From: Pleurodeles waltl
Taxonomy: Eukaryota > Chordata > Amphibia > Caudata > Salamandridae
Assembly: GCF_031143425.1 (NCBI RefSeq)
Contig: NC_090445.1
Location: 820,234,817-820,298,816, forward strand
Reading direction: 5' to 3'
DNA length: 64,000 nucleotides
Numbering within the stretch: position 1 is the stretch's first letter; each line of letters begins with the position of its first letter. The notes beneath the pieces are model-generated. The model was not told where the DNA came from and did no database searches. It saw only the letters and a program-made list of their open reading frames with translations. Of this stretch, positions 1 through 12,534 are shown piece after piece. The translations under genes and the position numbers were made by a program.

Positions 1-3000
1 TGTAAATGCAGGCAGATCTTTGCTTTAATCATGGCCGAGACTACTCCCGACTCTGCAGTGCTTAACCCCCTCTGACGGCCTAACAGAGTAAAGGCCGGAG
101 ACTGACTTCTAATAACGCCCAAGTGATTTAGATGGGAAGACTTAGAGGCCAGTTTCACTGCCTGTCACCACCAGAAAAAAAAAAAACTGGCTTTAAGGGG
201 TAGTGAAAAATACAAAATGCTCACCTCGCTATAGGAGAGGACTCCCATAGCGGGGAGCACTGTCTTATTATCAAAAAGAAAATCTTGCTTCGAGATTTTC
301 TTTTTGACAACGCAAAAGAAACAGTTTGCCACATGGCTCAGCCATGCTTGATGAAGCTGCGCGCCAAACTCCAAAAAGCATTGACAGGAACCGCTGTGAC
401 AGCAGTCCCTGGCAATGTTTTAACTCTATGACCATAAGTACAGGGAAGGAGACCAAATCACAGGCTCATTTAACCAGCAGAACAAGCACTGCAGTGATAT
501 CCATTGCAATGGCATGGACAATGATCCACTATGTCCCACATTTTCCAATCATGTGTGAAAGGTATATGGAGAATACTTTGGTCTACGGCTCTCATGTAAG
601 CTGCCTATGTGAACTGTGCCCAGTAATTGGGAATCTTAGAACAATGCACCCAGTGATCAGGGAGGGACCAGCTGAATGGCAAGTGCTCAACTAAGGAGGT
701 TAATCAGACACTTAGATCCTTCCTGCCAATTCAAAGTCAAAAATAAAAATTGCAGGGAAAACTTATATTGGCTTCTAGAGGAACGAGGTCCTGCTATGAA
801 ACAATTAGTGCAATACAACAGCATCACTGATCTATTTAATGATGATGTTTAACAACCAAAATGCTTCATTGAAGCTGGACTGGTGATAAAATGCCTCAAG
901 CGCGGCTTGGCAACATTCTTGCCTTGCTTGAAAAATGTCCTTGCCTGCACACCATTATTCCCCTGCTTTAAAAATGTGCTCATCAATGGTAAGAACAAAC
1001 CAACTTGGTCCTCACAAAGGGGCACTGGACTCCGAAACACAGAACAGACATGTTGAAACAAATGGTAGAAAAGTTTCAATTAATACATTGAATTTCATTT
1101 GAACTTTTTAACATCCCAGGGCTTGGGTAGTGAACCAATATCCCAGATGTGTAAGTATCTGCTGTCCAAGTCATAAACTAGAGGGAAAAGAGATTCAGGA
1201 AGGAACAACCACAAAATTGTACAGTAGAGTCTGCAAGAAGGTGTCCAAATGCCTTTATCGCCCCCAGGTGGTGGTCATGGGATATTGCACCCTGTCGAAG
1301 AGGGCAAACAATACATAAACGTATTTATATCACCTTTTTCATGATAAGACCGATTGTTTTGTTTCTTCTTCTGCAACTCACTATCACCTACTCACTCCTT
1401 CCATAGGCTTCTTCACCCTTTCCTTCCACTCGGTCGTGACACAGCTTCCAACCCCTTAAACGCTCTAATTTCTCTCCAGGGGCTCCATACCCCATTAACC
1501 TATACTTTATCGCCACAAGTTGGCTGCATGCCCCATCTTCTCCACTCCTTCACGATGAGGTCCATGAGGTCCACGCTTGCCTCCTACTCTTCCACACCAT
1601 ATACTCAAAACTTCCTTCCCCTCCACCCTCCTACTTCTTGTGTCAAATGCTACAACAACCTGGCCTCCACTCTTCCACATTATTTAGCTTACCACACCAG
1701 GCTGCATACCTGCTTATACACTCTCTCAAAACAGGCCTACAGTCCTCCTCCATTGCTTCACCATAGGATCCAAGTATTTCCCTTTCCACTCTCACTCTGG
1801 CTTTAACCACCCGCCACAACACCTTTTTTTACCTCTTGTCAAATGCTTCTCTTTATCCATGCCCGACACTCTCACCCAAGGTTGCCCAGCTGCTCCTTAA
1901 TTTGCCTACTTTGTAGAAATACAGGCCTTGGGAGTCTCACTGCCAACCTATCACCTGCTATTCTGCTGTATATGGGACCCAACGTATACGTAACTCCAGC
2001 AAAAGATCTACCATAGGAACTGCCAGAAAGACCAAAGCCCAACATTCATGACTAACAGCCATCTTAAGTGATCACAAAGCAATATGTTAATGGTTAACAA
2101 GACAAACGATGTTTCTTTCTTGGGCCTAGGAAAACAGAGCAAAGACTAACATGCCAGTCTGATGCCTCGATTACTCAGCCACCATGAGTCACGCTGTTAT
2201 ACTGCTTGTTATCTCTATTGTGTTGCATTTACAACACAATACAGGTTTGTGAAATATCTCAAGTGGAAGCTGCTCTTGCATATTAGACTAGAAATTAGTT
2301 GAAGTTGTGTGTGAAGTGGCATTAGTTATTGTTAAAAAAAGACAACGTTACTATTACTGCTCTTTGAGCACAACTTCGAACCCTTAGTATTCACAGTGCA
2401 GAATTTTTATTGCACCCAATTAACTGCGGCGAAATGGACTGGCAATCTTCTGCATTAGCCTGGTAAAAAGGGGCTTCTCTTGTGCAGTGGATGCAATTGT
2501 AAACACCTGGGATATGGAAGATGACCTGGCACCCAGCATCGATGTGAAAGTGTGCTTTCTGAGGCATCACGTCTTCATTTCTGAATGCCCGGTTATAGTG
2601 TAAGGTTAGGTTAGACAGTGCGTCTGGTAAGGTTTACTCAGGTGGCCCAGCTTTGGTAAACAAGGCTTTGAGCGCACTCGGAATAGTTAACAGAAATCTG
2701 TTTTCACCCCGTAGAATATTTTGACTTTCTTCTGTATGACATGAAACAAGCCCTTTCTGCTACTTTTTCTACTTAATATCTTTTTAATCCTTGAAACCTT
2801 ACTTATGCCCTCCGCAGGCTGTGAAAACTCTCACCAGCAGCCATCTCCTACAAGAGTTTGAGGTGTGCTGTGCAGAGTTCCATTGCTCTGGTCAAGAAGG
2901 AGCACAAATACGCTGAAATCAACCCCTGCAGTGATCATAATACTTATTTGAGGTGCAGCTCCAACACTGGCTCTGGTCGTCGTGCATTTCAGGGAGATGC

Positions 3001-4622
3001 TCGGTCAGGCTAGGTCAGGCTATTATTGTCGTCACCCTTAATAGCAAACAACAGCACAGCAAGCATCCCGGGGTCCACCTCCAGGCAGTCTTTGCTAAGA
3101 GAGAGCAATGCTTTACCTGGACTAGGCTCATATTATAATCAACCTAGAGGCAGACAGTTTCTACCGAGAGGCAAAACTGTTTCCTCTAACAGATCCACCA
3201 CTTTCATCGTCTGTGCGTCGCACATGACAAGCACTTTGGCCTCTGTGCCCTGACAACTGAGTTCACCCAGACCATATGAGAGTAGAACACTGCCAGTCAA
3301 TCACGTTCTGGGAGAAGAAAACGTTTCACACAACTAAAGGGATCATTCCCTCTCTATGTGATTAGCCGTGAGTACAAGGATCTCCCGGTCCAAGCAAGCT
3401 TACAATAATTACAGGTGAATGAAAGAACCAATTACATTGATTTCAGAATAGAAGGTGAAATAACTTTGGGTGTGGTAGAAGTATGTGCAAAAGAGAACGA
3501 TGATGTCTGCTGACAAAAGAGAAAATTATTGTCATCTGTGAAAATTCACGTGTCCAGGCATCACAAGATCCAAATTCCACACCTGCTACAGCTGTTTCAT
3601 TTGTAAAGTTCTGTGCCAACTTATCCAAGTACAGGGTTGTAAAAGTAAAATTAGACAATACGACCGAAGTGCAGTCAACAAATCGAATAAAGAGCTAAGA
3701 TCACCAGAAGCACTGCACTGATAAAGCTCAGAAAGGCCCAAACACGTGGGCTGCTCTCCTTTAGAAGGAGCATGGCCTGTTAATTCTAGGTGAACAATTC
3801 CTTACAGGATGGTTGGCAAGACCAACGTGGATTTGGCTATTCCAAGCTTCTGATGGGGCAGGCAAGCTTGTCCAGCCCGAACTGGTAGGCCATGCTTCTT
3901 CTTAATGAGAGCAATCCACATGTTTGGACATTTTTGAACCCAGACATAATAGTTGTACTGGCTGAAGTACTTCCATTCATCACTTTTGATCTACCGAACT
4001 TGCTGTGCCAAGTGCTATATCATGATGTGTCTGTCGAGTATTTTCTGCTATAGACCCTTCACTGATGAGGCAACTAATGCTGCAATTGTCCTGGGCCACC
4101 TATATTCTCATTTAGATGGGACTCAGGTTGGCAGTTTGGACTAGGTGTCCAGTGGGAGAACCAAAGACTGATTTGCATAAATGAGATCCTGGTCTGTGAT
4201 GGCACAGGTGAGGAACGGAAAGCACCCACAATCCTTTCCAGTGTTTCACACTTGCCATGCACCAACTTAAGACCCTGCTGAACACTATCAGACTGCACCA
4301 TGCAAGCTGCCAGCCATAACAAATGACATGAGGTGACTTTCCAAAACGCAGCACACATCATGAAGACATTTCTAGGTGGGATAGATAAGCTGGGGATGAC
4401 TTCCCACAATTCATTTCTGTGCTCCTACAAACGCCACCTGAGGTCTAGTAACCAAGCAAAGATAAGCTGAAGTGGTCAGGCTGAGCCAACGCTTCACTGT
4501 CACCAGTAGCTGTGATAAGAGTACATGTAAAATACCGCACTGAGCGTTATCAGTGTCCATGATATGCGGCACAGCACAATCAGATGTATTTACTTTAGTA
4601 GCCGTGCCCTGTTTCAAACAAC
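1..4622. other. SLK downstream intron, mostly unassigned
   Basis: No host exon is visible on either strand; I checked for the next SLK exon. The stretch from 1354 to 1806 is an open frame only because it is rich in C and T, with no domain. Two adjacent hairpins are listed separately at 227-307. The rest is AT-rich unique-looking or old repeat sequence that I cannot name. Confidence 0.6.
227..307. repeat. Pair of adjacent stem-loops
   Basis: The first hairpin has arms at 227-237 and 242-252 (11 bp, one mismatch, 4-base loop). The second has arms at 271-285 and 293-307 (15 bp, perfect, 7-base loop). They lie 18 bases apart in intronic sequence with no recognised gene. They may belong to an unnamed repeat; the function is unknown. 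Confidence 0.7.
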
Positions 4623-4625
4623 TAA

Positions 4626-5253
4626 GGGCCAGATGTACAAAGCCTGTTTGCGCTTCTTAATGGTCCGAATCTGTCTTTTGTGCTGTTAAGAAATTGAAAG
4701 AAGGCTTTTCTAATGTACAAAGCCCTTTAAGAAATTGCAATTTGCCTTTCCCAGAATCGGAAATGCAAATAGGGATTTCCTATATAAATTTCCTACTCTG
4801 ATCTACCATGCATTTCCAAAAGGCGGCTTGGGCATTTTGGAGATGCAATTACCACTGAATTCAAGTCGGTGGCAGGCAGGTGAAATTTTGTTAAAAAGCA
4901 CCCTAAGGTGTTTTTTTTTTTTTTTTTCTTTTTTTTTTAAAGGCAATTGAGCACCCACATGACCCTTATGCATGTGCTCTACAGGCGCACCACTGTTTTT
5001 GGGGTGCACAAGGAGGGGTCTTTTTTCCGTAGCTACCATTGGTTTTGCATTTTCTAAATAGGGATTTCTTAATAATAGATTGTTATTTAGGAAATGCAAA
5101 ACTGGTCCACTGATTCAAATGCAATGGGATTGCTTAATACTTACTTTGTAGGAATCGCAATTAGGAAATCGGTATATTTGTACATAGCAGTTTGCATTTC
5201 TATGAAGTCACTATTTAAGAAAAGCAAGACTGCATTTTTGTACATCTGGCCCT
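4626..5253. mobile_element. PIF/Harbinger-like MITE with TAA target duplication
   Basis: The ends are inverted copies beginning GGGCCAGATGTACAAA, at 4626-4641 and 5238-5253. The inner sequence stays roughly complementary for about 20 more bases. The element is flanked by the trinucleotide TAA at 4623-4625 and 5254-5256. A 3-bp TWA duplication and G-rich termini are the hallmarks of PIF/Harbinger elements. At 628 bp with no transposase ORF it is non-autonomous. It contains T-rich runs near 4910-4940. The GGGCCAGATGTAC end is, as I recall, common in salamander DNA. Confidence 0.85.
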
Positions 5254-5256
5254 AAG

Positions 5257-5751
5257 GAAGGTTGGTGCTGGGGGACTGGGGTGAAGATGCCAGGCAAAGT
5301 TCTGCAATTACAGATTGTATGTCTCTACATCAGGAGTCGCAACTACACAATCGGATACTGCAGTCTACACCCAATTATGTGGTTTATCAGTATGTCTTGA
5401 TAGAGCAAGTCAATAATTGTAAAAAGATATACATTTATTTTCAGTTGCTGCATAATTACGGTTGAGAAATGGTTACGTATTGAAGCTGTTACCTTATGAT
5501 GGACATATGTGCATTATGATGTTTATATATTATGTAAAACATGCTTCTGGTGTCAAATGTTTGTAAGTGAATGCCTTTGTCACACACAAATACCTGGTTG
5601 CTGTTAAAATAAATTAAAACCTAAAAAAAGCACAGTTTCACTTATCATGAAGCAGAGATTGTGCTCATTTTATACAGGGAGGGCTGTGCTCCACTAGGGC
5701 TGCTTTGACTGCTGGCTGAATCAACTGTTAAGAAGTCATTGATTGCTCTAC
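5257..5751. other. Intron stretch without recognised feature
   Basis: This is AT-rich sequence between the MITE and the third SLK exon. I see no repeat or exon in it. Confidence 0.6.
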
Positions 5752-5877
5752 CTGTAGTTGTTGTAGTTCCTTGATGTTGCCATCACATTGCAGCTGTAGG
5801 TCCCTCATTTGATTTTCATGCTTTTGGTGCTGAGCCAACCTTTCATTTTTCTGCCTTTTGTCCTCTTGAACTGCAAA
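5752..5877 (-). CDS. SLK: SLK coiled-coil exon (third of three)
   Basis: This 126-nt exon (42 codons) encodes [16 protein letters not shown], then [14 protein letters not shown] and a C-terminal [12 protein letters not shown]. On the minus strand the acceptor is CATTGTAG before TTTGCAG and the donor is CTACAG followed by GTAGAG. It continues the SLK coiled coil directly from the IKQ that ends the previous exon. It was missed by ATG-based ORF finding because it has no in-frame start. In SLK the next exon should begin with a conserved Asn-Glu-Lys-Cys stretch; I looked for it on the minus strand of 1-5700 and did not find it, so the last exons probably lie beyond position 1. Family assignment is firm; SLK over STK10 is likely from the [14 protein letters not shown] wording. 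Confidence 0.93.
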
Positions 5878-6253
5878 CTACAATGAAAAAGACGATGGAA
5901 GGCAAATTAGTTACTATGGTGACAAGTAAGCTGCCATTATATAATCAAATCCAAAAGGAATACAAGACTCAAGTGAGGATAAAAAAAAACTAGCAGTCCA
6001 CTTACTGGCCAATGCATCAAGGACGCCTTTGCAATGCAATACGAGCAACCCCTTGTACTTCCAAAGAAGAGCTACAAGGTAACAGGAATGTATCATACCA
6101 TTCTACTTTAGTTTTCCACATGGCACTGTAGTTGCCTCAGGCCTGCCCTCTTCAGAGACCTCCTCAACCATAGGTTGGCCTGAAGGGCAGTCCCATTGCT
6201 AACCATTCTGTGAAAAACAAACTCATGAATTACTCCTTCAATTTCTCATCACA

Positions 6254-6273
6254 GTGAGTGAGTGAGTGAGTGA

Positions 6274-6336
<63 letters not shown>
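6254..6336. repeat. Compound GAGT/TA microsatellite
   Basis: About six GAGT units are followed by a long pure TA tract. It is a simple sequence repeat that is likely polymorphic. Confidence 0.95.
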
Positions 6337-6342
<6 letters not shown>

Positions 6343-6983
6343 TGCAGGGTTATTGGTCTTAGCTGAATTTCTGCTGTGTCATCATGGGGTATCTGGACAC
6401 CACCAGGTAGTCTCCGGGTCTCCATGAAGACTGCTTGTGTGAATTAAACATGAGTAATGTCAACTGCTGATGTGACAGTGTGTGGACCGATAGGAAAGAT
6501 AGGAACCTAAACCAGCTTTCAGAAAATCTTACGGAAATGAGGGTGCCAAAAATGATTCAAAGTGTGATTGGGAGGAATGTCTGTCAATTCTATATACCTG
6601 CTGTCATGTGTGAAATCGAGTGAAAAATCTGGATGTGAAGTCCAACATTGGTTTTAGCTGCATAAATCAGTCGTAAATGTAAACATAATGGAATACAGCA
6701 AGCAAAAAAAAAAAATCAATCTCATATTGTTTAAAAATATTGGTCGATAAGGAGGATTTTAATTTCCATATCACGTTTACACACTTGGACTACTAAATCC
6801 ATAGGGCCAGAGTCAAAATATTCTTTGAACTATAGTTTGAAATCTCTTTCCATAGTTCCCCTCCCATGCATAGAATATAGTTCCAAATTTTATGGGATTC
6901 AAAAAACTTCGACTAAGGACTTCTCCTGGATATCTACAACTGTAGAAGACCCACCATTTCCTAACAAACCTAATAAAGGGAAA

Positions 6984-7388
6984 AGTTACTTATCTTCAGT
7001 AAGCCTTATCTGGTAGAGACAATATCTAGTTGCAGATTCCCCTAGGCAATTCCCCCCCAGTGTCAGTCTGGATCCGGAGATTTTTCTCAAGCAGTACCCA
7101 TGCATGCCATTAGATGGCGTCGATCCGCTCCATGCCAGATACAACATTGAGGGTCCTATGCAGGCGCTACCCTGGCGCGCAGACATCAGTTTCTTTTCAT
7201 GACTCTCCACGGCAGAAGAGCAGAGCCATGAAGAACACAGACCACTGGTGTGTCAAAACTAGGGCCCTGAAACTGAGTCCCTGTCCCTAGAAATTACTTC
7301 ACAGAGTGGGAAGGATAGGTGGGTGGGTAAGGAATCTGCAACTAGATATTGCTTCTGCCAGATAAGGTGTTACCGAAGGTAAGTAACT
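6984..7388. repeat. Inverted terminal repeat pair of DIRS copy 1
   Basis: The arm at 6984-7040 and the arm at 7331-7388 are about 57 bases each and nearly complementary along their length. They run from AGTTACTTA to GCAGATTCC on the left and back on the right. Similar units occur at 14313-14364 and 32284-32341. DIRS elements characteristically end in inverted repeats with an internal complementary region, which fits. Confidence 0.75.
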
Positions 7389-7482
7389 TATCCATCTGAC
7401 AGAGGCAGCTAATTGCAGATTCCTTACCTTAGAATAGATTCCCAAGCAATACCATCCCCGAAGGATGGTCTGTGAACTAAGA

Positions 7483-7716
7483 TCATACTAGAAAGTCCTG
7501 CAGGACCGAAGGGGCAAAGTGTCCATCCCTATGGACCCAACTGTCCTGGCAGTAGTGTTTGGTAAACGTGTGAAGAGATGGCCGCCTTACCGCCAGACAG
7601 ATGTCAATGAGTGGAACTCTGCATGCTAACGCTGTGGTCGCAGCTTTAGCTCCAATGAGAATGCAAACCCTCAGGTGGTTGCTACCAGACTCTTCATGCC
7701 CAGTCCAGAGCCACAA
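7483..7716 (-). pseudogene. DIRS tyrosine recombinase, C-terminal fragment
   Basis: The translation contains a stretch like IDICLAVRRPSLHTFTKHYC, matching the end of DIRS recombinases, where a conserved Thr-Phe-x-x-x-Tyr carries the catalytic tyrosine. The tyrosine is present here, but the domain with the Arg-His-x-x-Arg residues is missing. It lies just left of the RNase H fragment, so the element has an internal deletion. Not functional. Confidence 0.65.
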
Positions 7717-7733
7717 GGATTACTTGGGTCTGG

Positions 7734-8135
7734 TCATTCTTTGTCTTCTTGAGAACTCTGGGCAGAAGTGGTATGGGGGAAAGGCGTACAACAGGAGGTC
7801 TGAGTTCCACTCAAGACAGAGTCACAGAGCGTTTGCCACCATGGAAACCCCAACGCGCAATACTGCTGACATTGCGTGTTCTCTGCAGAAGCGAACAGAT
7901 CTAACCAAGGCTCTCCCCACTGCTGAAAGAGACCTTGTGCCTCCTCTGGATGGAGACGCCATTCGCGATCGACCAAGCATTGTTGGCTGAGTTTGTCCAC
8001 TCTGGCGTTCAGAGAGCCCGCCGAATGTTGAACCACCAGGGAAATGCCCTGGTGTTCAAGCCACGTCCAGAGCCGCAGAGCCTCCTGATAAAGGGTCCAT
8101 GAACCCACCCCTTTCTGCTTGTTGCAGTACCACAT
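7734..8135 (-). pseudogene. DIRS RNase H domain fragment
   Basis: The minus-strand reading contains WYCNKQKGVGS, SLNARVDKLSQQ and DLFASAENTQC. These are the late RNase H and following linker motifs of DIRS polyproteins, including the Asp-Leu-Phe-Ala block typical of this group. Upstream RNase H residues continue out of frame to about 8315. It is a remnant without a complete catalytic domain. Confidence 0.75.
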
Positions 8136-8495
8136 GGCGGTGTTGTTGACTGAACACCGGCACTACCTCTGCCTTGATAGAGGGAAGAAATTGCTTTCAA
8201 TGCTAGCCTGATCCCGGTATTGTGCTGAATTTTAGACAGCTGGATATAGTCAGGTGACTGATCTCCCGCAAATCGGTAGAGTGGGGTGAGTGGGGTGAGT
8301 GGGCCGGGCATCAAAGTACTCTTATTAGGCTTTTTTTAATCCTCCAATCTGGGAGCAAATGTCAAGGGTTCCTAATAATGTCCTTCACCATACTGGGGGG
8401 AGAACAGTCCCTTATAACAGCGGGCCTTTAGTGACACTGGAACTCATGACAGGTTTCAGCCATTGGGTGATCTGGAATGCAATGACTGATTCAGA

Positions 8496-9300
8496 ATGGA
8501 CCACAGAGACCTTCCTCAGAGTGTAGTTAAGTCTCAGGTTGAGGCTCGGGATAAGCAAATACCTCTTCTTAAAATATGCAGCTGGAACACAGACAGGTTG
8601 GGTAGTAAGAGAGAGAAACAAGCCTGGCTCGAAAATATGAAAGTCTTTGATGTCGTCGGCTTGCAGGAGACCTCGGAATCGAAGCATCACTTTCGCTAGA
8701 GGGACATATTTCTTTCTCAGTTCTAGCTGAACCTACCTGGGACGGCAGAGCTAAGGGTGGTTTGCTCCTATTGATATCACTAGACATAAGGTATACCCCA
8801 TCCCAGATCGCACATGATACTAGGAACTCGCTGGCAGTCAAATTTGATTTTTGAGGGTCTCCCGAGCATTCTGAAACTAAAGTTTTATAATTCACACGAT
8901 CGGACATTCTCCACCGAACATTTAGGTACCGTTTGTTCTGTTCTACAGTTCTCTGACTGGACGATTTTAATTTACACCTATGTCCCCTCAGTTGCTCTGT
9001 AACTGAAAGTACCCTCACCGGTGGCTGTGAGCAGGGTAACCATTTTGAGCACTCAGTAGAGGGAAGTTTTTTGGAGGAAGCTTTGGCAGACTTTAATTTG
9101 CCACATAATAGAGAGGATATGGAAGGGTTTACACCCCCAACCTTTAATGGAAGAGGGGGCAATACGATTATGGATTATATATTTGTTTCAGCCTTCTTGG
9201 TTCAGTTTGTCTCTAGTTCTGATCTACAGTGGTCCACACTTAGTGATCATAATACTTTATCCCATTTTATGGACTGGGGAACCCAACAGACCATGACAGC
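8496..9300 (+). pseudogene. LINE endonuclease (APE) remnant
   Basis: The N-terminal part reads KICSWNTDRLGSK and later VGLQET, the motifs around the catalytic Asn and Glu of APE-like endonucleases. The C-terminal part, after a frame change, reads NTIMDYIFVS and SDHNTLSHF, holding the conserved Ser-Asp-His. The middle is broken by stops near 8698 and 9001. This nuclease would nick target DNA for target-primed reverse transcription in an intact element. Confidence 0.75.
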
Positions 9301-9944
9301 AGATAGAGGCCCTTCTAATAAAGAGATTATCCCACATGATCAGGGCCAGAGACTAAAATGGAGTAATGTTCCTCATGATTCCTTCCTAAATTCCCTGTAT
9401 ATCATATGTGACTCAGGATTTGTATTGTGTTTGAGTGAGGCAGGGAATTATGGATTGCTTTTGGTAGAATCTGCAAGCACATTAATAGCAACCTTAGGGC
9501 TACTGGGAGTCATGGTCAACCCACAGGTGAGAGATGGTTTGATTCTAATTGCTCTAAGGCCCTTCATTAGCTGAAAGCAGCGTTAAGGGATGCTCCTAGA
9601 GATAGGATGCTAATAGTAAGAAGGAAGAAGGTGTACAAGCTAGCTACCCAAGCCTGTATGAAAAAGATCAGGGTACAAGCCTGGGAACATCTGGCGAATC
9701 ACCTCAATTTAAGCACTAGTGCTACATTTTGTGGGATTATTAACCACTGTTTTTTCAGATGAGGCTAATAGGGTTATAACTGCACCATTCCAGCATACGG
9801 GTGGGTAAAGTATTTTTCAGGAATTTACAGCAACGCCTCGAAGAGTATGATTTCTGTACAGTTGAATATGTCTAGGACGGATGCTGCTGCCTGCTTTACG
9901 GAAGAAGAGACTGGGGCTGCCATTTGTAGCTATGTCTAAGAACA

Positions 9945-11232
9945 AGGCCCCGGGCCTGATGGGGTACCTGCTGATCTATTTTACCATGACACCCAGCTTT
10001 GGATAAAGATCCTAACTAGAGTATTTAATGCAGCATGGAGGACAGGTCCTCGTCTGACATGGGGATGCTCTATCATCATTCCGGTGTTTAAAAAAAAGGA
10101 GTTAGCTTGGACCCAAGATGTTACAGGCTGATTTCGCTTTTTGATTTGTCCTTCAAGATTTTGGGTACCAGATTGGGGAGAACAAAGGAATGTGATCTCT
10201 TATTTTCAGTATGGGTTTTGGGAGGGGGGGGGGGTTGGGGGGGGGGACCCTTGACCACTGCCTGAACCTGCACTTGATCATGGGAAAATATACAGTGGCC
10301 AAAATAGAGCAGATATACCTATCCTTCTTGGATTTGTCATAAGCCTTCAATTGCGTCAATGGAGCAGAGTTAGGGTCAATGTTAATTGATATGGGTTGGA
10401 TCGTAGCTCTGTTAGTTACTTGCACGACCTTCATCAGGATCGAACAGCTGCAGTCAGAGTCAAATCATGAAGGGTCCCTGCCAGTGCCAATAAAAAAAAG
10501 GAGTGAGGCAGGGTTGTAGTGTGGACCATTGTTGTTTACTTTACATATCAATAATTTGTGTCCGGCTCTATTTACTGCCACAAAGGATATACCCCGGGTA
10601 GGGATGCTGTTAATACTGGCATTGGTGTATGCAGATGACACCGTTCTGCTAACCAGAACCACTGTGGGACTCCAAAGACCTCTTGACTCTTTCACTGAAT
10701 TCATGGCCTTTCATATGGACGTAAACTACTCTAAGTCTCATACTATGGTAATTGGGAATTCTAATCAGTCCTGCAAGAGAGTTTTTGGGGGTGGTCTGGA
10801 GGTGACGAGGGGCTCCACTTTTCCATATTTAGGGGTTATCTTTGATGAGCGAGGAATCTGTGCCCAGAAAAGTTCAAGATAAACTTGTTGGCCAGGTCAG
10901 TGGCCTCTAATTTTGACTTTGCAGGTAGGCTGGGGGATAGACCGGCACAGGCAATGATGAAAGCTTACACAGCCAAATGAATGGCGATAGTGAGCTATGG
11001 AAGTGGGTTATGGTTCTACAGGGACTGTGGTGAGATACAGAGAGTTAAGAATGCTTTTGCAAGAAGACTGTTTCCTGAAGTTGGCTCCCACCTTTGTAGC
11101 ACAAAAAGAACTGGGCCTGGATTACATCTCAGACAAGTTGGCTCTTACCCCTATAGCCAGATGGCTCAAAGTCTGGTGAATCCCCAAACTGCAATTGAAC
11201 CAGGCTATTATTGGAGATTGTCTTGCCCTTGA
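9945..11232 (+). pseudogene. LINE reverse transcriptase remnant
   Basis: The block GPDGVPADLFYHD opens the domain near 9955. The catalytic YADD is intact at 10628-10639, followed by TVLL. The later text, NYSKSHTMVIGNS, then FPYLGVIFDERG, follows normal reverse transcriptase order, and IVSYGSGLWFYRD lies in the C-terminal region. At least three frameshifts and a G-run insertion near 10220 make it non-coding as a whole. Confidence 0.8.
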
Positions 11233-12145
11233 TAAAGGCCTCGACATTCCATCGTTTCATTATATTAAAGATTTCCTAGAGATATTAGGTTATTCAGTAT
11301 TTTTTGGGGCACCTGAGCAAATCTAGAAAAAATGTGTCACTTGGATCAAAAGGCAATTTATCTTAGAGCCAAAACAGAGAGAAGAGGAGTTGCAACAACC
11401 TACCGTTAGGCCAAGTATGGAGCCCCATCTTCGAGTAGTGACCTCTTCTCCTCACCGTTTTTTACTAACACGTTTTAGATTAGACCTTTTGCACTGACTT
11501 TTAGCAGAACCGCAGGCCCATTAAAACATGGATAATCAGAGTCCATGTTCTTGGGATAACTCCTCAACTCAGGACACAATGCACTTTATCTTTTTTTGTG
11601 ATCATTACTGCACCTTGAGACAGTGTTATATTTTACCTCTGCTAAGGGCAAAATATTTTTGGTAGGTAAAACCTGCCTTGATTTACTTACAAATGCTGCA
11701 ATCCCCTATCCTATAGTTTGTCACAATGTGGCTAGCTTTTTGGCAGGTGCAGTTAGACTTCGGAAAAAACATTAGTGTGGTTAAGGAGCTGGGGATGACT
11801 AATTATCTGTATGTTGCATAATATTTTATTCTGGACTCACAACACTTTTGATATATTTATCATTGATTTTAATTGTTTTAATTCAATTTATTTCAGTTGG
11901 GTTATCAAATGCTGTCTGGTCTAATATAAATTTGAATATAGAATGTTGATGTTTCTTACATATTTAAAAAAAAAAAATTTAAAACAGCTTTATACCATAA
12001 AATTATATCTTTTCTGTAATATTCATTTTAAGCTTAAGCTGTTTCCTAGGTCCAAATAATTATTGTTCTAATGTGTGCTTTTGTGGATTTTGAATTAATC
12101 CGAAATAAAGATTATAAAGTAAAAGTAAAGTAAGTAAAAGTCATA

Positions 12146-12534
12146 AACTTAGCATTAAATCGGAGTTTGTGATTTCCAAAACAAACGTACACAAAAGTTT
12201 AAGTTTAACTTCGTGAACCAGGCCCTAAATATATAGGAAAAAGCAGTACAACCCCCTGTTCTACTGTTTGAGGCTATCACCTAAAAAAGTCTTCCCTATT
12301 GACTTTTCTGATAATACATTCAAAGCATTTGCAATTCCTCTAATTTCAAATACATAAAGCAGGGGTATTCCAATAGTAAACCGTTGAGAAATTAAAAAAA
12401 ACCTGTATTTAAATAGACTTTCTCCCACATCTTGGTAATTTATATGGCTGAAATAAAAAGGCGTTGCTTATCCTTGTTTATAATAACATTTCATTACATA
12501 GCAATAAATGATAATATTTTGCTAAGTAGTATAC
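12146..12534. other. Intron stretch with a Harbinger-like end
   Basis: Near 12150-12230 the sequence ends in a CAGGCCCTAA-like motif resembling the end of a Harbinger MITE. No partner end was found. The rest up to the exon is AT-rich and unassigned. Confidence 0.4.

Larger units (their letters stand above)
6984..8330 (-). mobile_element. DIRS-type retrotransposon copy 1, truncated
   Basis: The order on the minus strand is an RNase H fragment, then the C-terminal part of a tyrosine recombinase, then the terminal region with inverted repeats. DIRS elements combine reverse transcriptase and RNase H with a tyrosine recombinase instead of a DDE integrase. The reverse transcriptase and gag are missing, and the recombinase core is deleted between about 7716 and 7734. 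The right edge near 8330 abuts a plus-strand LINE and is approximate. Confidence 0.8.
8340..12110 (+). mobile_element. APE-type non-LTR retrotransposon (LINE), degenerate
   Basis: Plus-strand order: endonuclease start (about 8560-8697), endonuclease end (about 9070-9290), reverse transcriptase blocks (about 9945-10880), C-terminal pieces (10981-11232), and a 3' tail of short AAGT-type units at 12108-12145 after an AATAAA at 12102. Several frameshifts and stops interrupt the frame, and a G-rich tract sits at 10213-10246. I place it in the Jockey/I assemblage by domain order but do not assign a clade. It lies antisense to SLK. Confidence 0.8.
5878..12534 (-). other. SLK: SLK intron, 6.7 kb
   Basis: This intron lies between the second and third SLK exons, with donor GTATAC at its right end and acceptor CATTGTAG at its left end on the minus strand. 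It holds a TA microsatellite, a truncated DIRS and a plus-strand LINE. The part from 5878 to 6250 and the part from 6340 to 6980 show nothing I can name. Confidence 0.9.

Noticed and set aside
1354..1806. 150-codon plus-strand ORF
   Set aside because: C/T-rich composition removes stops. The protein is Leu, Pro, Ser, Tyr and His-rich with no domain, and there is no splice or promoter context.
8569..9162. 197-codon minus-strand ORF antisense to the LINE endonuclease
   Set aside because: The plus strand has clear endonuclease motifs; the antisense frame is a shadow.
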